A DNA stretch of 64,000 nucleotides from Streptomyces sp. M92 (GCF_028473745.1 NZ_CP101137.1:4464001-4528000); one strand, 5' to 3'; numbered from the stretch's first letter, positions 7,927 to 16,571 are shown. Notes: generated by a model from the sequence alone, not told the origin. Program-made: numbers and translations.

Positions 7927-9813
7927 TCACCCGCCCGGCGACACCTCGTCCATGGGCAGGTGCAGCACGGTGTTCCCCAGCGCCGAGGGCGGGTTGCCGG
8001 CCGCGATCTCCTCGTCGGTCAGGGCCCGGTTCCACACGTGCACCTCGTCGATCGCGCCGGTGAAGCGGGCCCGGCCGTCCATCCGCTCGCCGATGTGCAC
8101 GCCGAACGGCGAGTAGCGGCTCACCGATCCGGGGACGTCCGCCGTGCCGACCGCCGCGCCGTCGAGGAAGAGGGTCAGCCGGCCGCCGCCGCGCCGGAGC
8201 GCCAGGTGGTGCCAGCGGCCGTCGTTGTGGGCACCGTCGGTACGCACCCACGCCGAGCGCGGGGCCGCCCCGCCGTCGCGCGCGGTGATCAGTCCCTGGA
8301 TCCGGTCGCTGCCGGGCTCGGCGCGCAACCACACCTGGGGCCGGCGGGTGCCGATCCCGCCCATCCACAGCAGCGGCTGCTCCCCGTCGTCCGCCGAGTA
8401 CCGGAACCACAGCGACGCCGTGAAGTCCCCGCTCCCCAGCGGCAGCCGCTCGTCGTACGGCAGGCGTACGGCGTCGTCGGCACCGTCGAGGGCGAGCGCG
8501 CCGCCCACCGCGCCCTCCGTCGTCCCGGCGCCCCCCAGCACGGCCGCGGGCGCGGCACCGAAGCCGAGGTCGGGGGTGGTGGGGCCGGCGTCCCGGCGCG
8601 GCTGGAGCCAGTCCTCGGTGAATCGGGCGAAGCGGATCTCGTCCCGGGCGTCCACCGGCCCGGCCTCGTACAGCAGGCCCACCGTCCCGTCGTCGTCCAC
8701 GGCCGCCATGTCGGAGTAGCCGGACCAGTCCCGGGTGACGACCGTGCCGCGGTCCACGCTGTCCCAGGTCGCCCCGCCGTCGTAGGAGGAGCGGACGGTC
8801 ATCGTGCGGCGGCGGTCGGGGTCGGCGGGGGCGGACAGCAGGAGGCGGTCGCCGAGCCGGAGCACGGCGCCCTGCACCTGCGGGGTGTACAGGTCAGGCA
8901 GGGCCCGGAACGGCGCGGCGAAGCTGTCGCCGCCGTCACGGCTGACGGCCTGGGTGCGGTGGCCGAGGTCGGTGCCGTTCTCCTCCCGGCCGCTGACCAG
9001 GAGCGAGCCGTCGGCGCGTTCGGCGAGGGTGAGTTCGGACGGCTTCTGCCGGAAGGTGCCGTCGGCGGCCACCGGCCAGGTGTCGGTGGCCCCGGCCTTC
9101 CAGTGCTCGCCGCCGTCGTCGCTGACCACGAGCGCCGCGTGGTTGGCGGTGACCCGGCCGTCGTCCCAGGTCTCGGCGTTGACGCCGATCACCAGCCGCC
9201 CGGCGTGGCTGCCGCCGGTGAGCTGGACGCCGTGCACGGGGCCGGTCGCGTACCAGGAGTTCCAGCCGGGCGGCAGGATCTGGTCGCTCAGGTCGCGGGG
9301 CGCGGACCAGGTACGGCCGTCGTCGTCGCTGTACTGGAGGTGGGGCGTGCGGGCGCAGGGCACCGCGCAGTTGCCGCCGTCCGTGCGGCCCGCGTTGTAC
9401 GTCTCGAGCAGCAGGACGCGCCCGGTGGCGCGGTCCACGACCGGCGCCGGGTTGCCGTGGGTGTCGCCGCCGCCCTCGTTGACGACCTGGAGCGGGCCCC
9501 AGGTGCGCCCGCCGTCCGTGGAGCGCTTGACGACGATGTCGATGTCGCCGGCGTCCCCGCAGTCGAGGACCCGCCCCTCGGCGAAGGCCAGCAGGGTGCC
9601 CTCCGTGGTCCGCACCATCGCCGGGATGCGGAAGCAGGCGTAGCCGCCGCGGTCCTGGTCGGCCCGGAAGAGGACCCGCTGCTCGAACTCCCCGGCCCTG
9701 CCCCGGCCTTCGGCGTGGACGGCGGGGGCGGGCAGCGCGGAGGCGGCCAGGGCGAACAGGGCGGCGAGTGCGAGCAGGGGGGAGCGCGGACGTGTGCGGG
9801 GAGGTGACGGCAT
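7927..9813 (-). CDS. Secreted exo-alpha-sialidase with C-terminal LamG-like domain
   Basis: A 628-residue secreted protein. Residues 1-35 are a signal peptide (basic start, Ala/Leu-rich core, AVHA cleavage region). A six-bladed sialidase propeller follows, with the FRIP motif (CFRIPAMV) that carries an arginine of the active-site triad, and five Asp-box repeats of the SxDxGxTW type (STDGGRTW, SDDDGRTW, SDDGGEHW, SRDGGDSF, SYDGGATW). GYSDMAAVDDDG holds the likely nucleophilic Tyr region. Residues from about 430 to 628 form a concanavalin/LamG-type jelly roll that probably binds carbohydrate. The enzyme would cleave terminal sialic acids from glycoconjugates outside the cell. The gene is convergent with the SBF transporter, only 15 bp away. 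Confidence 0.93.
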   Translation of the reverse strand: MPSPPRTRPRSPLLALAALFALAASALPAPAVHAEGRGRAGEFEQRVLFRADQDRGGYACFRIPAMVRTTEGTLLAFAEGRVLDCGDAGDIDIVVKRSTDGGRTWGPLQVVNEGGGDTHGNPAPVVDRATGRVLLLETYNAGRTDGGNCAVPCARTPHLQYSDDDGRTWSAPRDLSDQILPPGWNSWYATGPVHGVQLTGGSHAGRLVIGVNAETWDDGRVTANHAALVVSDDGGEHWKAGATDTWPVAADGTFRQKPSELTLAERADGSLLVSGREENGTDLGHRTQAVSRDGGDSFAAPFRALPDLYTPQVQGAVLRLGDRLLLSAPADPDRRRTMTVRSSYDGGATWDSVDRGTVVTRDWSGYSDMAAVDDDGTVGLLYEAGPVDARDEIRFARFTEDWLQPRRDAGPTTPDLGFGAAPAAVLGGAGTTEGAVGGALALDGADDAVRLPYDERLPLGSGDFTASLWFRYSADDGEQPLLWMGGIGTRRPQVWLRAEPGSDRIQGLITARDGGAAPRSAWVRTDGAHNDGRWHHLALRRGGGRLTLFLDGAAVGTADVPGSVSRYSPFGVHIGERMDGRARFTGAIDEVHVWNRALTDEEIAAGNPPSALGNTVLHLPMDEVSPGG

Positions 9814-9950
9814 GGAGCGGTCTGCCCTTCAGGCGGCTGGTCGGAGCCGGTCGTCAGGGCATCAGTAGATCAGGGCGTCAGGCGTCTGATACGCCCCATT
9901 CGTTCGCTCGCGTGTCGCCGTACGGCACCCGGGCTCCCGGGGGCCCGGAT

Positions 9951-10010
9951 CACGGCGGGGCCCCTGCGGCGCAGGGGGCGCTCCCCGCCGGTCGGGGCCC
10001 CGCCGCCGTG
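9951..10010 (-). terminator. GC-rich hairpin downstream of the formate dehydrogenase operon
   Basis: GGCGGGGCCCC near 9954-9964 pairs with GGGGCCCCGCC near 9994-10004, and a second small stem fills the loop. It lies 15-75 bp after the fdhD stop and should end the leftward formate dehydrogenase transcript. Confidence 0.6.
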
Positions 10011-10024
10011 CCGCGGGGAGCCGG

Positions 10025-10873
10025 TCAGCCCCGGACGGCCGCGGCCCCGAGGACGACGCGGTCCTCACCCGCGTACACGTTCATGGAGTCGCCGCGCAGG
10101 AAGCCCACCAGGGTCAGCCCCGTCTCGGCGGCCAGGTCCACCGCGAGCGAGGACGGCGCCGACACGGCGGCCAGCACCGGGATGCCCGCCATCACGGCCT
10201 TCTGCGCCAGCTCGAACGAGGCCCGGCCCGACACCAGCAGCACCGAGCGGGACAGCGGCAGGTCCCCGTTCCGCAGCGCACGGCCCACCAGCTTGTCGAC
10301 CGCGTTGTGCCGGCCCACGTCCTCCCGTACGTCGACCAGTTCACCGCCGTCGTCGAACAGGGCCGCCGCGTGCAGGCCCCCGGTGCGGTCGAAGACCCGC
10401 TGGGCGGCGCGCAGCCGGTCGGGCAGCCCCGCCAGCAGTCCGGGGGTGACGCGGACCGGGGGAGTGTCGGCGATGGGCCATCGGGCCGTCGTGCGCACCG
10501 CGTCCAGGCTCGCCTTGCCGCACAGGCCGCAGGAGGAAGTGGTGTAGACGTTCCGCTCCAGGGTGATGTCCGGGACCGGCACGTGCGCGGCGGTCCGCAC
10601 GTCCACCACGTTGTACGTGTTCGAGCCGTCCTCCTTCGCACCCGCGCAGTAGACGATGTTCCGCAGGTCGTCCTGGCCGGCGAGCACGCCCTCGCTCACC
10701 AGGAAGCCGGCCGCCAGCGCGAAGTCGTCACCCGGGGTGCGCATCGTGATCGCCAGCGGCTTGCCGTTCAGCCGGATCTCCAGTGGTTCCTCGGCGACGA
10801 GCGTGTCCGGCCGGGCGGAGACCGCCCCGCCCCGGATGCGGATGACCTTGCGTCGTTCCGTGACTCGTCCCAT
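10025..10873 (-). CDS. fdhD: Formate dehydrogenase accessory sulfurtransferase FdhD
   Basis: FdhD passes sulfur from a cysteine desulfurase to the molybdenum cofactor of formate dehydrogenase, which is inactive without it. The 282-residue protein shows the family start (EEPLEIRLNGKPLAITMRTP), the EDVGRHNAVDKLVG motif that binds the cofactor nucleotide, and the CGLCG CxxC loop that carries the persulfide. It begins at ATG 10873, 5 bp after the Fe-S subunit gene, and is the last gene of the operon. Its presence supports the identity of the upstream genes as formate dehydrogenase rather than complex I parts. Confidence 0.96.
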   Translation of the reverse strand: MGRVTERRKVIRIRGGAVSARPDTLVAEEPLEIRLNGKPLAITMRTPGDDFALAAGFLVSEGVLAGQDDLRNIVYCAGAKEDGSNTYNVVDVRTAAHVPVPDITLERNVYTTSSCGLCGKASLDAVRTTARWPIADTPPVRVTPGLLAGLPDRLRAAQRVFDRTGGLHAAALFDDGGELVDVREDVGRHNAVDKLVGRALRNGDLPLSRSVLLVSGRASFELAQKAVMAGIPVLAAVSAPSSLAVDLAAETGLTLVGFLRGDSMNVYAGEDRVVLGAAAVRG

Positions 10874-10878
10874 GTGTG

Positions 10879-11739
10879 TCAGTCCCGGTTCTGTACGTGC
10901 TGGTAGCCGAAGCGGCCCTTGATGCAGAGGTTGCCGTGGGTCACCGGATTGTCGTGCGGGGAGGTGACCTTCACGATCTCATTGTCCTGCACGTGGAGGG
11001 TGAGGTTGCAGCCCACACCGCAGTACGCGCACACGGTGGTCGTCTCCGTCTGCCGCTCCTCGTCCCAGGTGCCGGCCGCGCGCATGTCGAACTCCGACCT
11101 GAAGGACAGCGCCCCGGTGGGGCAGACCTCGATGCAGTTTCCGCAGTAGACGCACGCCGAGTCGGTCAGCGGGGCGTCGTGCTCGACGGAGATCCGGGCG
11201 TCGAAGCCGCGCCCCGAGACGGAGATCGCGAAGGAGTTCTGCCACTGGTCGCCGCAGGCGTCCACGCACTTGTAGCAGAGGATGCACTTGCCGTAGTCGC
11301 GGACGTACAGGTCGTTGTCGATCCGCGGTTCCTCGTCGACCCGGGCCGCGTCCGGGCCGAAGCGGCCGGGTTTCGCCTCGTACTCCTTCAGCCACCCGGC
11401 GGCCTGCGGGGTCGTGGACAGGTCGACGGAGGAGGCGAGCAGTTCGAGGACGACCTTGCGGCTGTGCCGGGCCCGCTCGGTGTCCGTGCGCACCACCATG
11501 CCCGGTTCCGCCCGTCGGGAGCAGGCGGGGGCGAGGGTGCGGGCGCCCTCGACCTCGACCACGCAGACCCGGCAGGCGTTCTTCGGGGTGAGCGTGTCGC
11601 CCTGGCACAGCGTCGGGACGTCCTTCCCGGCGGCCCGGCAGGCGTCGAGGATCGTCGAACCCTCGGGGACCCGGGCCTCCTGCCCGTCGAGGGTGAACTC
11701 CACCAGCCGGCGCGGCACGCCGAGCTCGATCGCGGTCAT
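10879..11739 (-). CDS. Formate dehydrogenase Fe-S subunit carrying the N-terminal part of the catalytic chain
   Basis: A 286-residue electron-transfer protein with no Mo-binding core of its own. In order: a ferredoxin-like [2Fe-2S] domain (Cys45, 56, 59, 73), two [4Fe-4S] sites (Cys152, 155, 158, 162 and Cys196, 199, 202, 206), and at the very end the Fe4S4 module that normally opens a molybdopterin oxidoreductase (CAYCGVGC at 237-244 and LCIKGRFGY at 271-279). In FdsA-type formate dehydrogenases all of this is the N-terminal third of one polypeptide; here it ends six residues after the Fe4S4 module, and the catalytic remainder is encoded at 13681-15603. The ATG overlaps the stop of the NuoE/F gene (ATGA). 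The open frame extends further upstream, but that part is out-of-frame NuoE/F sequence. Confidence 0.92.
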   Translation of the reverse strand: MTAIELGVPRRLVEFTLDGQEARVPEGSTILDACRAAGKDVPTLCQGDTLTPKNACRVCVVEVEGARTLAPACSRRAEPGMVVRTDTERARHSRKVVLELLASSVDLSTTPQAAGWLKEYEAKPGRFGPDAARVDEEPRIDNDLYVRDYGKCILCYKCVDACGDQWQNSFAISVSGRGFDARISVEHDAPLTDSACVYCGNCIEVCPTGALSFRSEFDMRAAGTWDEERQTETTTVCAYCGVGCNLTLHVQDNEIVKVTSPHDNPVTHGNLCIKGRFGYQHVQNRD

Positions 11740-13700
11740 TCGTAGGCCCCCAGACGGTCGATGGCGGATTCCACGGCGTTCCACGCGGTCTGCCCCAGGC
11801 CGCAGATCGAGGCGTCCCGCATCGCCCGGCCGACCTCGCGCAGAAGGGTGATGTCCAAGGAGGCGTCGGCTCCCGTGCGCTCGGCGATCCGGCGCAGCGC
11901 CTCCTCCTGGCGCACGGTCCCGACCCGGCAGGGCACGCACTGTCCGCACGACTCGTCGCGGAAGAACTCGGCGATGCGCAGCAGCAGGCGGGGGAGGGGC
12001 ACCGTGTCGTCGAAGGCCATCACGACCCCGGAGCCGAGTGTCGTGCCCGCCTCGCGGGTGCCCTCGAAGGTGAGGGGGATGCCGAGTTCGCCGGGGCGCA
12101 CGAAGCCGCCGGCGGCGCCGCCGAGCAGGACCGCGCGGAGGTTGTCCCGGGCGCCGGCGAGCGTGAGCAGTTCGCCCAGCGTCGCGCCGAAGGGGAGTTC
12201 GTAGACCCCGGGGCGGGCCACGCTGCCCGAGACGCAGAACAGCTTCGGGCCGGTGGAGGCGGGGGTGCCGATCGACGCGTACGCCTGGGCGCCCATGGTG
12301 AGGATCGGCAGGACGTTGACCAGCGTCTCGACGTTGTTCGCCACCGTGGGCCTGCCGAACAGCCCCTTCTCGACCGGGAACGGCGGCTTGGAACGCGGTT
12401 CGCCCCGGTGGCCCTCGATGGAGTTGAACAGGGCCGTCTCCTCGCCGCAGACGTACGCGCCCGCGCCGCGCCGGATCTCGATGTCGAAGGCGTAGCCCTG
12501 GCCCAGGACGTCGTCGCCGAGCAGCCCGCGGGCACGGGCCTGCGCGACGGCGTGGGTCAGGCGGGCGAGGGCGCGCGGGTACTCGCCGCGGAGATAGAGG
12601 TAGCCCCGGTGGGCGCCGGTCGCGTACGCGGCGACGGTCATCGCCTCGACGAGTGCGTACGGGTCGCCCTCCATGAGGACGCGGTCCTTGAAGGTGCCCG
12701 GTTCGGACTCGTCGGCGTTGCAGACGAGGTAGTGCGGGTGGTCGGGCCGGGCGGCGGTGGCCTGCCACTTGCGGCCGGTGGGGAAGGCGGCGCCGCCGCG
12801 GCCGAGCAGGCCGGCGTCGGTGACCTCGCGGATGACGCCGGCGGGGCCGAGGGCGAAGGCGCGGCGGAGGGCGGCGTAGCCGCCGTGGGCGCGGTAGTCG
12901 TCGAGGGAGGCGGGGTCGGTGGTGCCGATGCGGGCGAGGAGGGTGAGGGCGGCGTCGGGGTCGCCGGTCTGAGGGACGGCGAGGGCGGGGGCGGGCTCGG
13001 CGGGGGCCGATTCCGGGGCGGTGACCGCGTGGAGTGCGGTGGCCGGGGTTGCGGGGGCGCATACGGCGGTGGCGTGGAGGGTGTCTCGCCCCCGCCGCCC
13101 CTCCCCGTCCCGTCCCCGGGGGCTGCGCCCCCGCACCCCCGCTTCGGCCTGGACGGCCTCGTCCTCGAACGCCGGACGGGCTGGACAGCCACCCTGCGCC
13201 GGAAGGGCTGAGGGCCTGCCCGCTCGCACGACCAGTGCCGCCGGTGCCCGCTCGCACAGGCCCAGGCACGGGCTGCGTTCGACCTTCACCCCGCTCTCCG
13301 GACCCAGCCGCCGCTCCACGTCCGCGCACAGCTTTGCCGCGCCCGCCGCCGTGCACGCCAGGTCGGTGCAGACGTGGAGAACCGTGGCCGGGCGGGGGCG
13401 GACGGAGAACATCGCGTAGAAGGTCGCCACGCCGTAGGCCTCGGCCGGAGGGACCGTCAGACGGCGGCACACGTAGTCCAGGGCGCCCTCGCTGATCCAG
13501 CCGACCCGGTCGTTGACCGCGTGCAGGGCCGGGAGGAGCAGGTCGCGGCGGTCGCGGGCCTGCCTGCCGCCCCGCGCCCACCTGAGGTCCGCGTCGGTGC
13601 GGTCGGCGCCCTCCCAGGACGACTCGGGCGGGCCGAGCAGGGCGTCGACGGCCTCGCGCTCCTCGTCCGCGGGCTTGCTGTCACCGAAGCGCAGGTCCAC
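11736..13700 (-). CDS. NAD-dependent formate dehydrogenase diaphorase subunit, NuoE-NuoF fusion
   Basis: This 654-residue flavoprotein moves electrons from formate dehydrogenase to NAD. Residues about 30-165 are a NuoE-like thioredoxin-fold [2Fe-2S] domain (VCTDLACTAAGA and SPCLGLCERAP give the four Cys). Residues about 245-654 are NuoF-like: the FMN motif GRGGAAFPTGRKW, the NAD-loop segment GAGAYVCGEETALFNSIEG and the [4Fe-4S] ligands in SCGQCVPC and CGLGQTA. Between them is a 70-residue low-complexity linker, partly encoded by a sequence resembling an intergenic repeat (13111-13190). The start is GTG 13700, overlapping the catalytic subunit gene by 20 bp; its stop overlaps the Fe-S subunit start. 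Complex I is ruled out by the adjacent fdhD and Mo subunit. Confidence 0.92.
   Translation of the reverse strand: MDLRFGDSKPADEEREAVDALLGPPESSWEGADRTDADLRWARGGRQARDRRDLLLPALHAVNDRVGWISEGALDYVCRRLTVPPAEAYGVATFYAMFSVRPRPATVLHVCTDLACTAAGAAKLCADVERRLGPESGVKVERSPCLGLCERAPAALVVRAGRPSALPAQGGCPARPAFEDEAVQAEAGVRGRSPRGRDGEGRRGRDTLHATAVCAPATPATALHAVTAPESAPAEPAPALAVPQTGDPDAALTLLARIGTTDPASLDDYRAHGGYAALRRAFALGPAGVIREVTDAGLLGRGGAAFPTGRKWQATAARPDHPHYLVCNADESEPGTFKDRVLMEGDPYALVEAMTVAAYATGAHRGYLYLRGEYPRALARLTHAVAQARARGLLGDDVLGQGYAFDIEIRRGAGAYVCGEETALFNSIEGHRGEPRSKPPFPVEKGLFGRPTVANNVETLVNVLPILTMGAQAYASIGTPASTGPKLFCVSGSVARPGVYELPFGATLGELLTLAGARDNLRAVLLGGAAGGFVRPGELGIPLTFEGTREAGTTLGSGVVMAFDDTVPLPRLLLRIAEFFRDESCGQCVPCRVGTVRQEEALRRIAERTGADASLDITLLREVGRAMRDASICGLGQTAWNAVESAIDRLGAYE
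13111..13190. repeat. Intergenic-type GC-rich repeat embedded in the NuoE-NuoF linker
   Basis: The segment contains a GGGGGC-TGC-GCCCCC hairpin followed by CGCTTCGGCC and CGAACGCCGGACGGGCTG. From memory this resembles a short dispersed sequence often found between genes in Streptomyces. Here it is read in frame as linker residues roughly 170-196. The resemblance is recalled, not searched. Confidence 0.45.
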
Positions 13701-15603
13701 CGCTGCTCACCTTCTCGATCCGGACCGCCGAGGCCTTGAACTCCGCCGTCCCGGCGATCGGGCAGTTGGCCTCGATGGTCAGCTGGTTGGTGTCCACCTC
13801 GTCGGGGAAGTGGAAGCTCATGAAGGCCAGCCCGGGACGCAGCGCCGTGTCGACCCAGACGGGCGCGAGCAGCGACCCGCGCCGCGAGGTCACACGTACC
13901 TCCTCGCCCACCACGACCCCGTAGCGCTCGGCGTCCTCCGGGCACAGTTCGACGGACTCGCCGCGCCGCAGAGGAGAGGCGTAACCTCCGCTCTGTACAC
14001 CGGTGTTGTAGGAGTCGAGGCGCCGGCCCGTGGTCAGGCGGATCGGGTACTCCTCGTCGGTGAGGTCCACGGGCGGGTCGTGCCGGACGAGGCCGAAGGG
14101 CGCGCGGGGGCCGCGGCGTGCCGGGTCCGGGTCCCACAACCTGCCGTGCAGATACGTCGGTTCCAACTCCTCGGTGCTCGGGCACGGCCACTGGATGCCC
14201 TGGTGCTCCTCCAGGCGCGCGTAGGTCATGCCGTGGTGGTCGGGCGAGAGGGAGCGCAGCTCGTTCCAGACCGCCTCGGCGTCGGCGTACTTCCAGTCGT
14301 GGCCGAGGCGCGCCGCCAGGTCGCAGAGGATGTCGATGTCCTCGCGGGCCTCGCCGGGCGGGGTCACGGCCCGGCGCACGCGCTGGACGCGCCGCTCGCT
14401 GTTGGTGGTGGTGCCCTCGGTCTCCGCCCAGCCCGCGGTGGCCGGGAGGACCACGTCGGCCAGTTCGGCGGTGCGGGTGAGGAAGATGTCCTGGACGACG
14501 AGGAAGTCCAGCGACCGCAGGCGGCGCACCGCCTGGTCGCTGTCGGCCTCCGACTGGGCCGGGTTCTCGCCGATGCAGTACACGGCCCGCAGCGTGCCCT
14601 CGTCCATGGCCTCGAACATCTGGGTGAGGGTGAGGCCGTGGTGCGCCGGGACGGCCGTGTCCCAGGCCGTCTCGAACTTCCTGCGGACACCGTCGTCCAG
14701 GACGTCCTGGAAGCCGGGCAGCCGGTTGGGGATCGCACCCATGTCGCCGCCGCCCTGCACGTTGTTCTGCCCGCGCAGCGGCTGGAGACCGGAGCCGTAG
14801 CGGCCGACGTGGCCGGTGAGCAGGGCGAGGTTGATCAGCGCGCGGACGTTGTCGGTGCCGTTGTGGTGCTCGGTGATGCCGAGGGTCCAGCACAGCTGGG
14901 CGCGCTCGGCGCGGGCGTAGGCGTGCGCCAGGTCGCGGACGGCGGCCGCCGGCACGCCGGTCACCTTCTCCGCGAGGGAGAGCGTCCACGGTTCGACGAG
15001 GGCCCGGTACTCCTCGTAACCGGTGGTGGCCCGTTCGACGAACGCCTCGTTGACGAGCCCCGCGTGGATGATCTCGCGGCCGACCGCGTGCGCCAGCGGG
15101 ATGTCGGTGCCGACGTTCGGGCCGAGCCAGCTCTCCGCCCACTCGGCGGTGGAGGTGCGGCGCGGGTCGACGGCGTACATGCGGGCGCCGCCCCGGATTC
15201 CCTTCAGCACGTGCTGGAAGAAGATGGGGTGGGCGAAGCGGGCGTTGGAGCCCCACATCACGATGACGTCGGTGTGCTCGATCTCCTCGTACGAGGAGGT
15301 GCCGCCGCCCGAGCCGAAGGCGGCCGAGAGTCCGGCGACGCTCGGGGCGTGGCAGGTGCGGTTGCAGGAGTCGACGTTGTGGGTGCCCATGACCACCCGT
15401 GCGAACTTCTGGGCGACGTAGTTCATCTCGTTGGTCGCGCGGGCGCAGGAGAACAGGCCGAACGCGCCGCGCGCCGCGGCCAGGCCCCGGGCGGTGCGGT
15501 CCAGGGCCTCGTCCCAACAGGCGCGGCGGAAGGGCTCGTCGCGCGAGTCGCGGACCAGGGGATGGGTGAGGCGGGTGTAGGTCTTCGGTTGCCGTTTCCT
15601 CAT
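13681..15603 (-). CDS. Formate dehydrogenase catalytic subunit (molybdopterin domain only)
   Basis: A 640-residue molybdopterin oxidoreductase chain that oxidises formate to CO2. The motif VDSCNRTCHAPSVAGL places Cys84 and His85 at the molybdenum centre, the position held by Sec or Cys in known formate dehydrogenases; GQNNVQGGGDMG and the VVQDIFLTRTAELADVVLP segment bind the pterin-guanine dinucleotides, and the C-terminal beta-barrel starts near RLTTGRRLDSYNTG. It lacks the roughly 55-residue N-terminal Fe4S4 module; that module is at the end of the protein encoded at 10879-11739. The ATG at 15603 overlaps the stop of the PanE-like gene (ATGA). Probable partners are all in this operon. Confidence 0.93.
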   Translation of the reverse strand: MRKRQPKTYTRLTHPLVRDSRDEPFRRACWDEALDRTARGLAAARGAFGLFSCARATNEMNYVAQKFARVVMGTHNVDSCNRTCHAPSVAGLSAAFGSGGGTSSYEEIEHTDVIVMWGSNARFAHPIFFQHVLKGIRGGARMYAVDPRRTSTAEWAESWLGPNVGTDIPLAHAVGREIIHAGLVNEAFVERATTGYEEYRALVEPWTLSLAEKVTGVPAAAVRDLAHAYARAERAQLCWTLGITEHHNGTDNVRALINLALLTGHVGRYGSGLQPLRGQNNVQGGGDMGAIPNRLPGFQDVLDDGVRRKFETAWDTAVPAHHGLTLTQMFEAMDEGTLRAVYCIGENPAQSEADSDQAVRRLRSLDFLVVQDIFLTRTAELADVVLPATAGWAETEGTTTNSERRVQRVRRAVTPPGEAREDIDILCDLAARLGHDWKYADAEAVWNELRSLSPDHHGMTYARLEEHQGIQWPCPSTEELEPTYLHGRLWDPDPARRGPRAPFGLVRHDPPVDLTDEEYPIRLTTGRRLDSYNTGVQSGGYASPLRRGESVELCPEDAERYGVVVGEEVRVTSRRGSLLAPVWVDTALRPGLAFMSFHFPDEVDTNQLTIEANCPIAGTAEFKASAVRIEKVSSGGPALR

Positions 15604-16571
15604 GCGGCGCTCCTCAGCGCGAGCAGGTCGGACAGGGCGTGCACGGTGCGCAGGGTGGGCACCGGAACCCCGGTGATCTCCGCCAGTTCGACGACGGCGG
15701 CGAGCAGGACGTCGAGTTCGAGCGGCTTGCCGCGCTCCAGGTCCTGGAGCGTGGAGGTGCGGTGGTCGCCGACCCGTTCGGCGCCCGCGAGCCGGCGTTC
15801 GATGGAGACGCCGACCTCGCAGCCGAGGGCCGCGGCGACCGCGAGCGTCTCGGTCATCATCGTCTCGATGACCCGGCGGGTGCCGCCGTGCAGGCACATC
15901 TGGCGCATGGTGGCGCGGGCCAGGGCGCTGATCGGGTTGAAGGAGATGTTGCCCAGCAGCTTCAGCCAGATGTCCTGGCGCAGGTCCGGTTCGACCGGGC
16001 ACTTCAGGCCGCCCGCGCGCATCGCCCCGCTCAGCGCCAGGCAGCGCGCGGAGACGCCGCGGCCCGGTTCGCCGACCGAGAAGCGGGTGCCCTCCACGTG
16101 GCGTACGACGCCGGGCTGTTCGAGTTCGGTGGCCGCGTAGACGACGCAGCCGACGGCGCGTTCGGGCGCGAGCACGGCGCTGACCGCGCCGCCGGGGTCG
16201 ACGCTCTCCAGGCGGCGGCCGTCGTAAGGACCGCCGTGCCGGTGGAAGTACCACCAGGGAATGCCGTTCTGGGCGGCCACGATCGCCGTGGTGCCGTGCA
16301 GCAGCGGCTCGATCAGCGGCCCGCACGCCGCGTACGAGGTCGCCTTGAGGCCCAGGAACACGTAGTCGGCCGGGCCGACTTCGGCGGGGTCGTCGGTGGC
16401 GCGGGGGTGCGCGGTGAAGTCGCCGCGCGGACTGCGCACCCGTACTCCGTACTGCCTCATGGCCGCGAGATGCGGTCCGCGGGCGATGAGGTGCACGTCG
16501 GCGCCCGCACGATGGAGCGCGGCACCGACGTAGGCGCCGATCGCCCCGGCGCCGAGGACTGCGACTTTCAT
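15600..16571 (-). CDS. 2-Dehydropantoate 2-reductase (PanE/ApbA) family; possible oxalyl-CoA or glyoxylate reductase
   Basis: The 323-residue protein is a complete ketopantoate-reductase-type enzyme: Rossmann motif VAVLGAGAIGAYVGAAL at the start, a conserved Lys in GLKATSY, the AAQNG motif, and a C-terminal helical domain with KLLGNISFNPISALARATM holding the catalytic Lys and substrate Asn. Normal PanE makes pantoate for CoA synthesis. Here it is the first gene of the formate dehydrogenase operon, translationally coupled to it and divergent from an OFA transporter. A PanE paralogue (PanE2) in Methylobacterium extorquens is known to reduce oxalyl-CoA to glyoxylate, so an oxalate role is a reasonable inference. 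Housekeeping pantoate synthesis is not excluded. Confidence 0.85.
   Translation of the reverse strand: MKVAVLGAGAIGAYVGAALHRAGADVHLIARGPHLAAMRQYGVRVRSPRGDFTAHPRATDDPAEVGPADYVFLGLKATSYAACGPLIEPLLHGTTAIVAAQNGIPWWYFHRHGGPYDGRRLESVDPGGAVSAVLAPERAVGCVVYAATELEQPGVVRHVEGTRFSVGEPGRGVSARCLALSGAMRAGGLKCPVEPDLRQDIWLKLLGNISFNPISALARATMRQMCLHGGTRRVIETMMTETLAVAAALGCEVGVSIERRLAGAERVGDHRTSTLQDLERGKPLELDVLLAAVVELAEITGVPVPTLRTVHALSDLLALRSAA

Noticed and set aside
10879-13581. A single 900-residue leftward fusion protein covering the Fe-S subunit and a long upstream extension
   Set aside because: Only the last 286 residues have protein-like composition and motifs. The upstream part is the wrong frame of the NuoE-NuoF gene, and a coupled ATG exists at 11739.
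10879-13700. Fragment of respiratory complex I (nuoE, nuoF, nuoG)
   Set aside because: The set lacks all other nuo genes and is coupled to a molybdopterin chain and fdhD, so it is the diaphorase and Fe-S part of formate dehydrogenase.
13513-16140. Very long open frame on the plus strand opposite the formate dehydrogenase catalytic gene
   Set aside because: It is the GC-driven antisense shadow of a gene with clear catalytic motifs; its translation is Arg/Ala/Gly-rich without any recognisable domain. Similar shadows opposite many genes here were dropped for the same reason.
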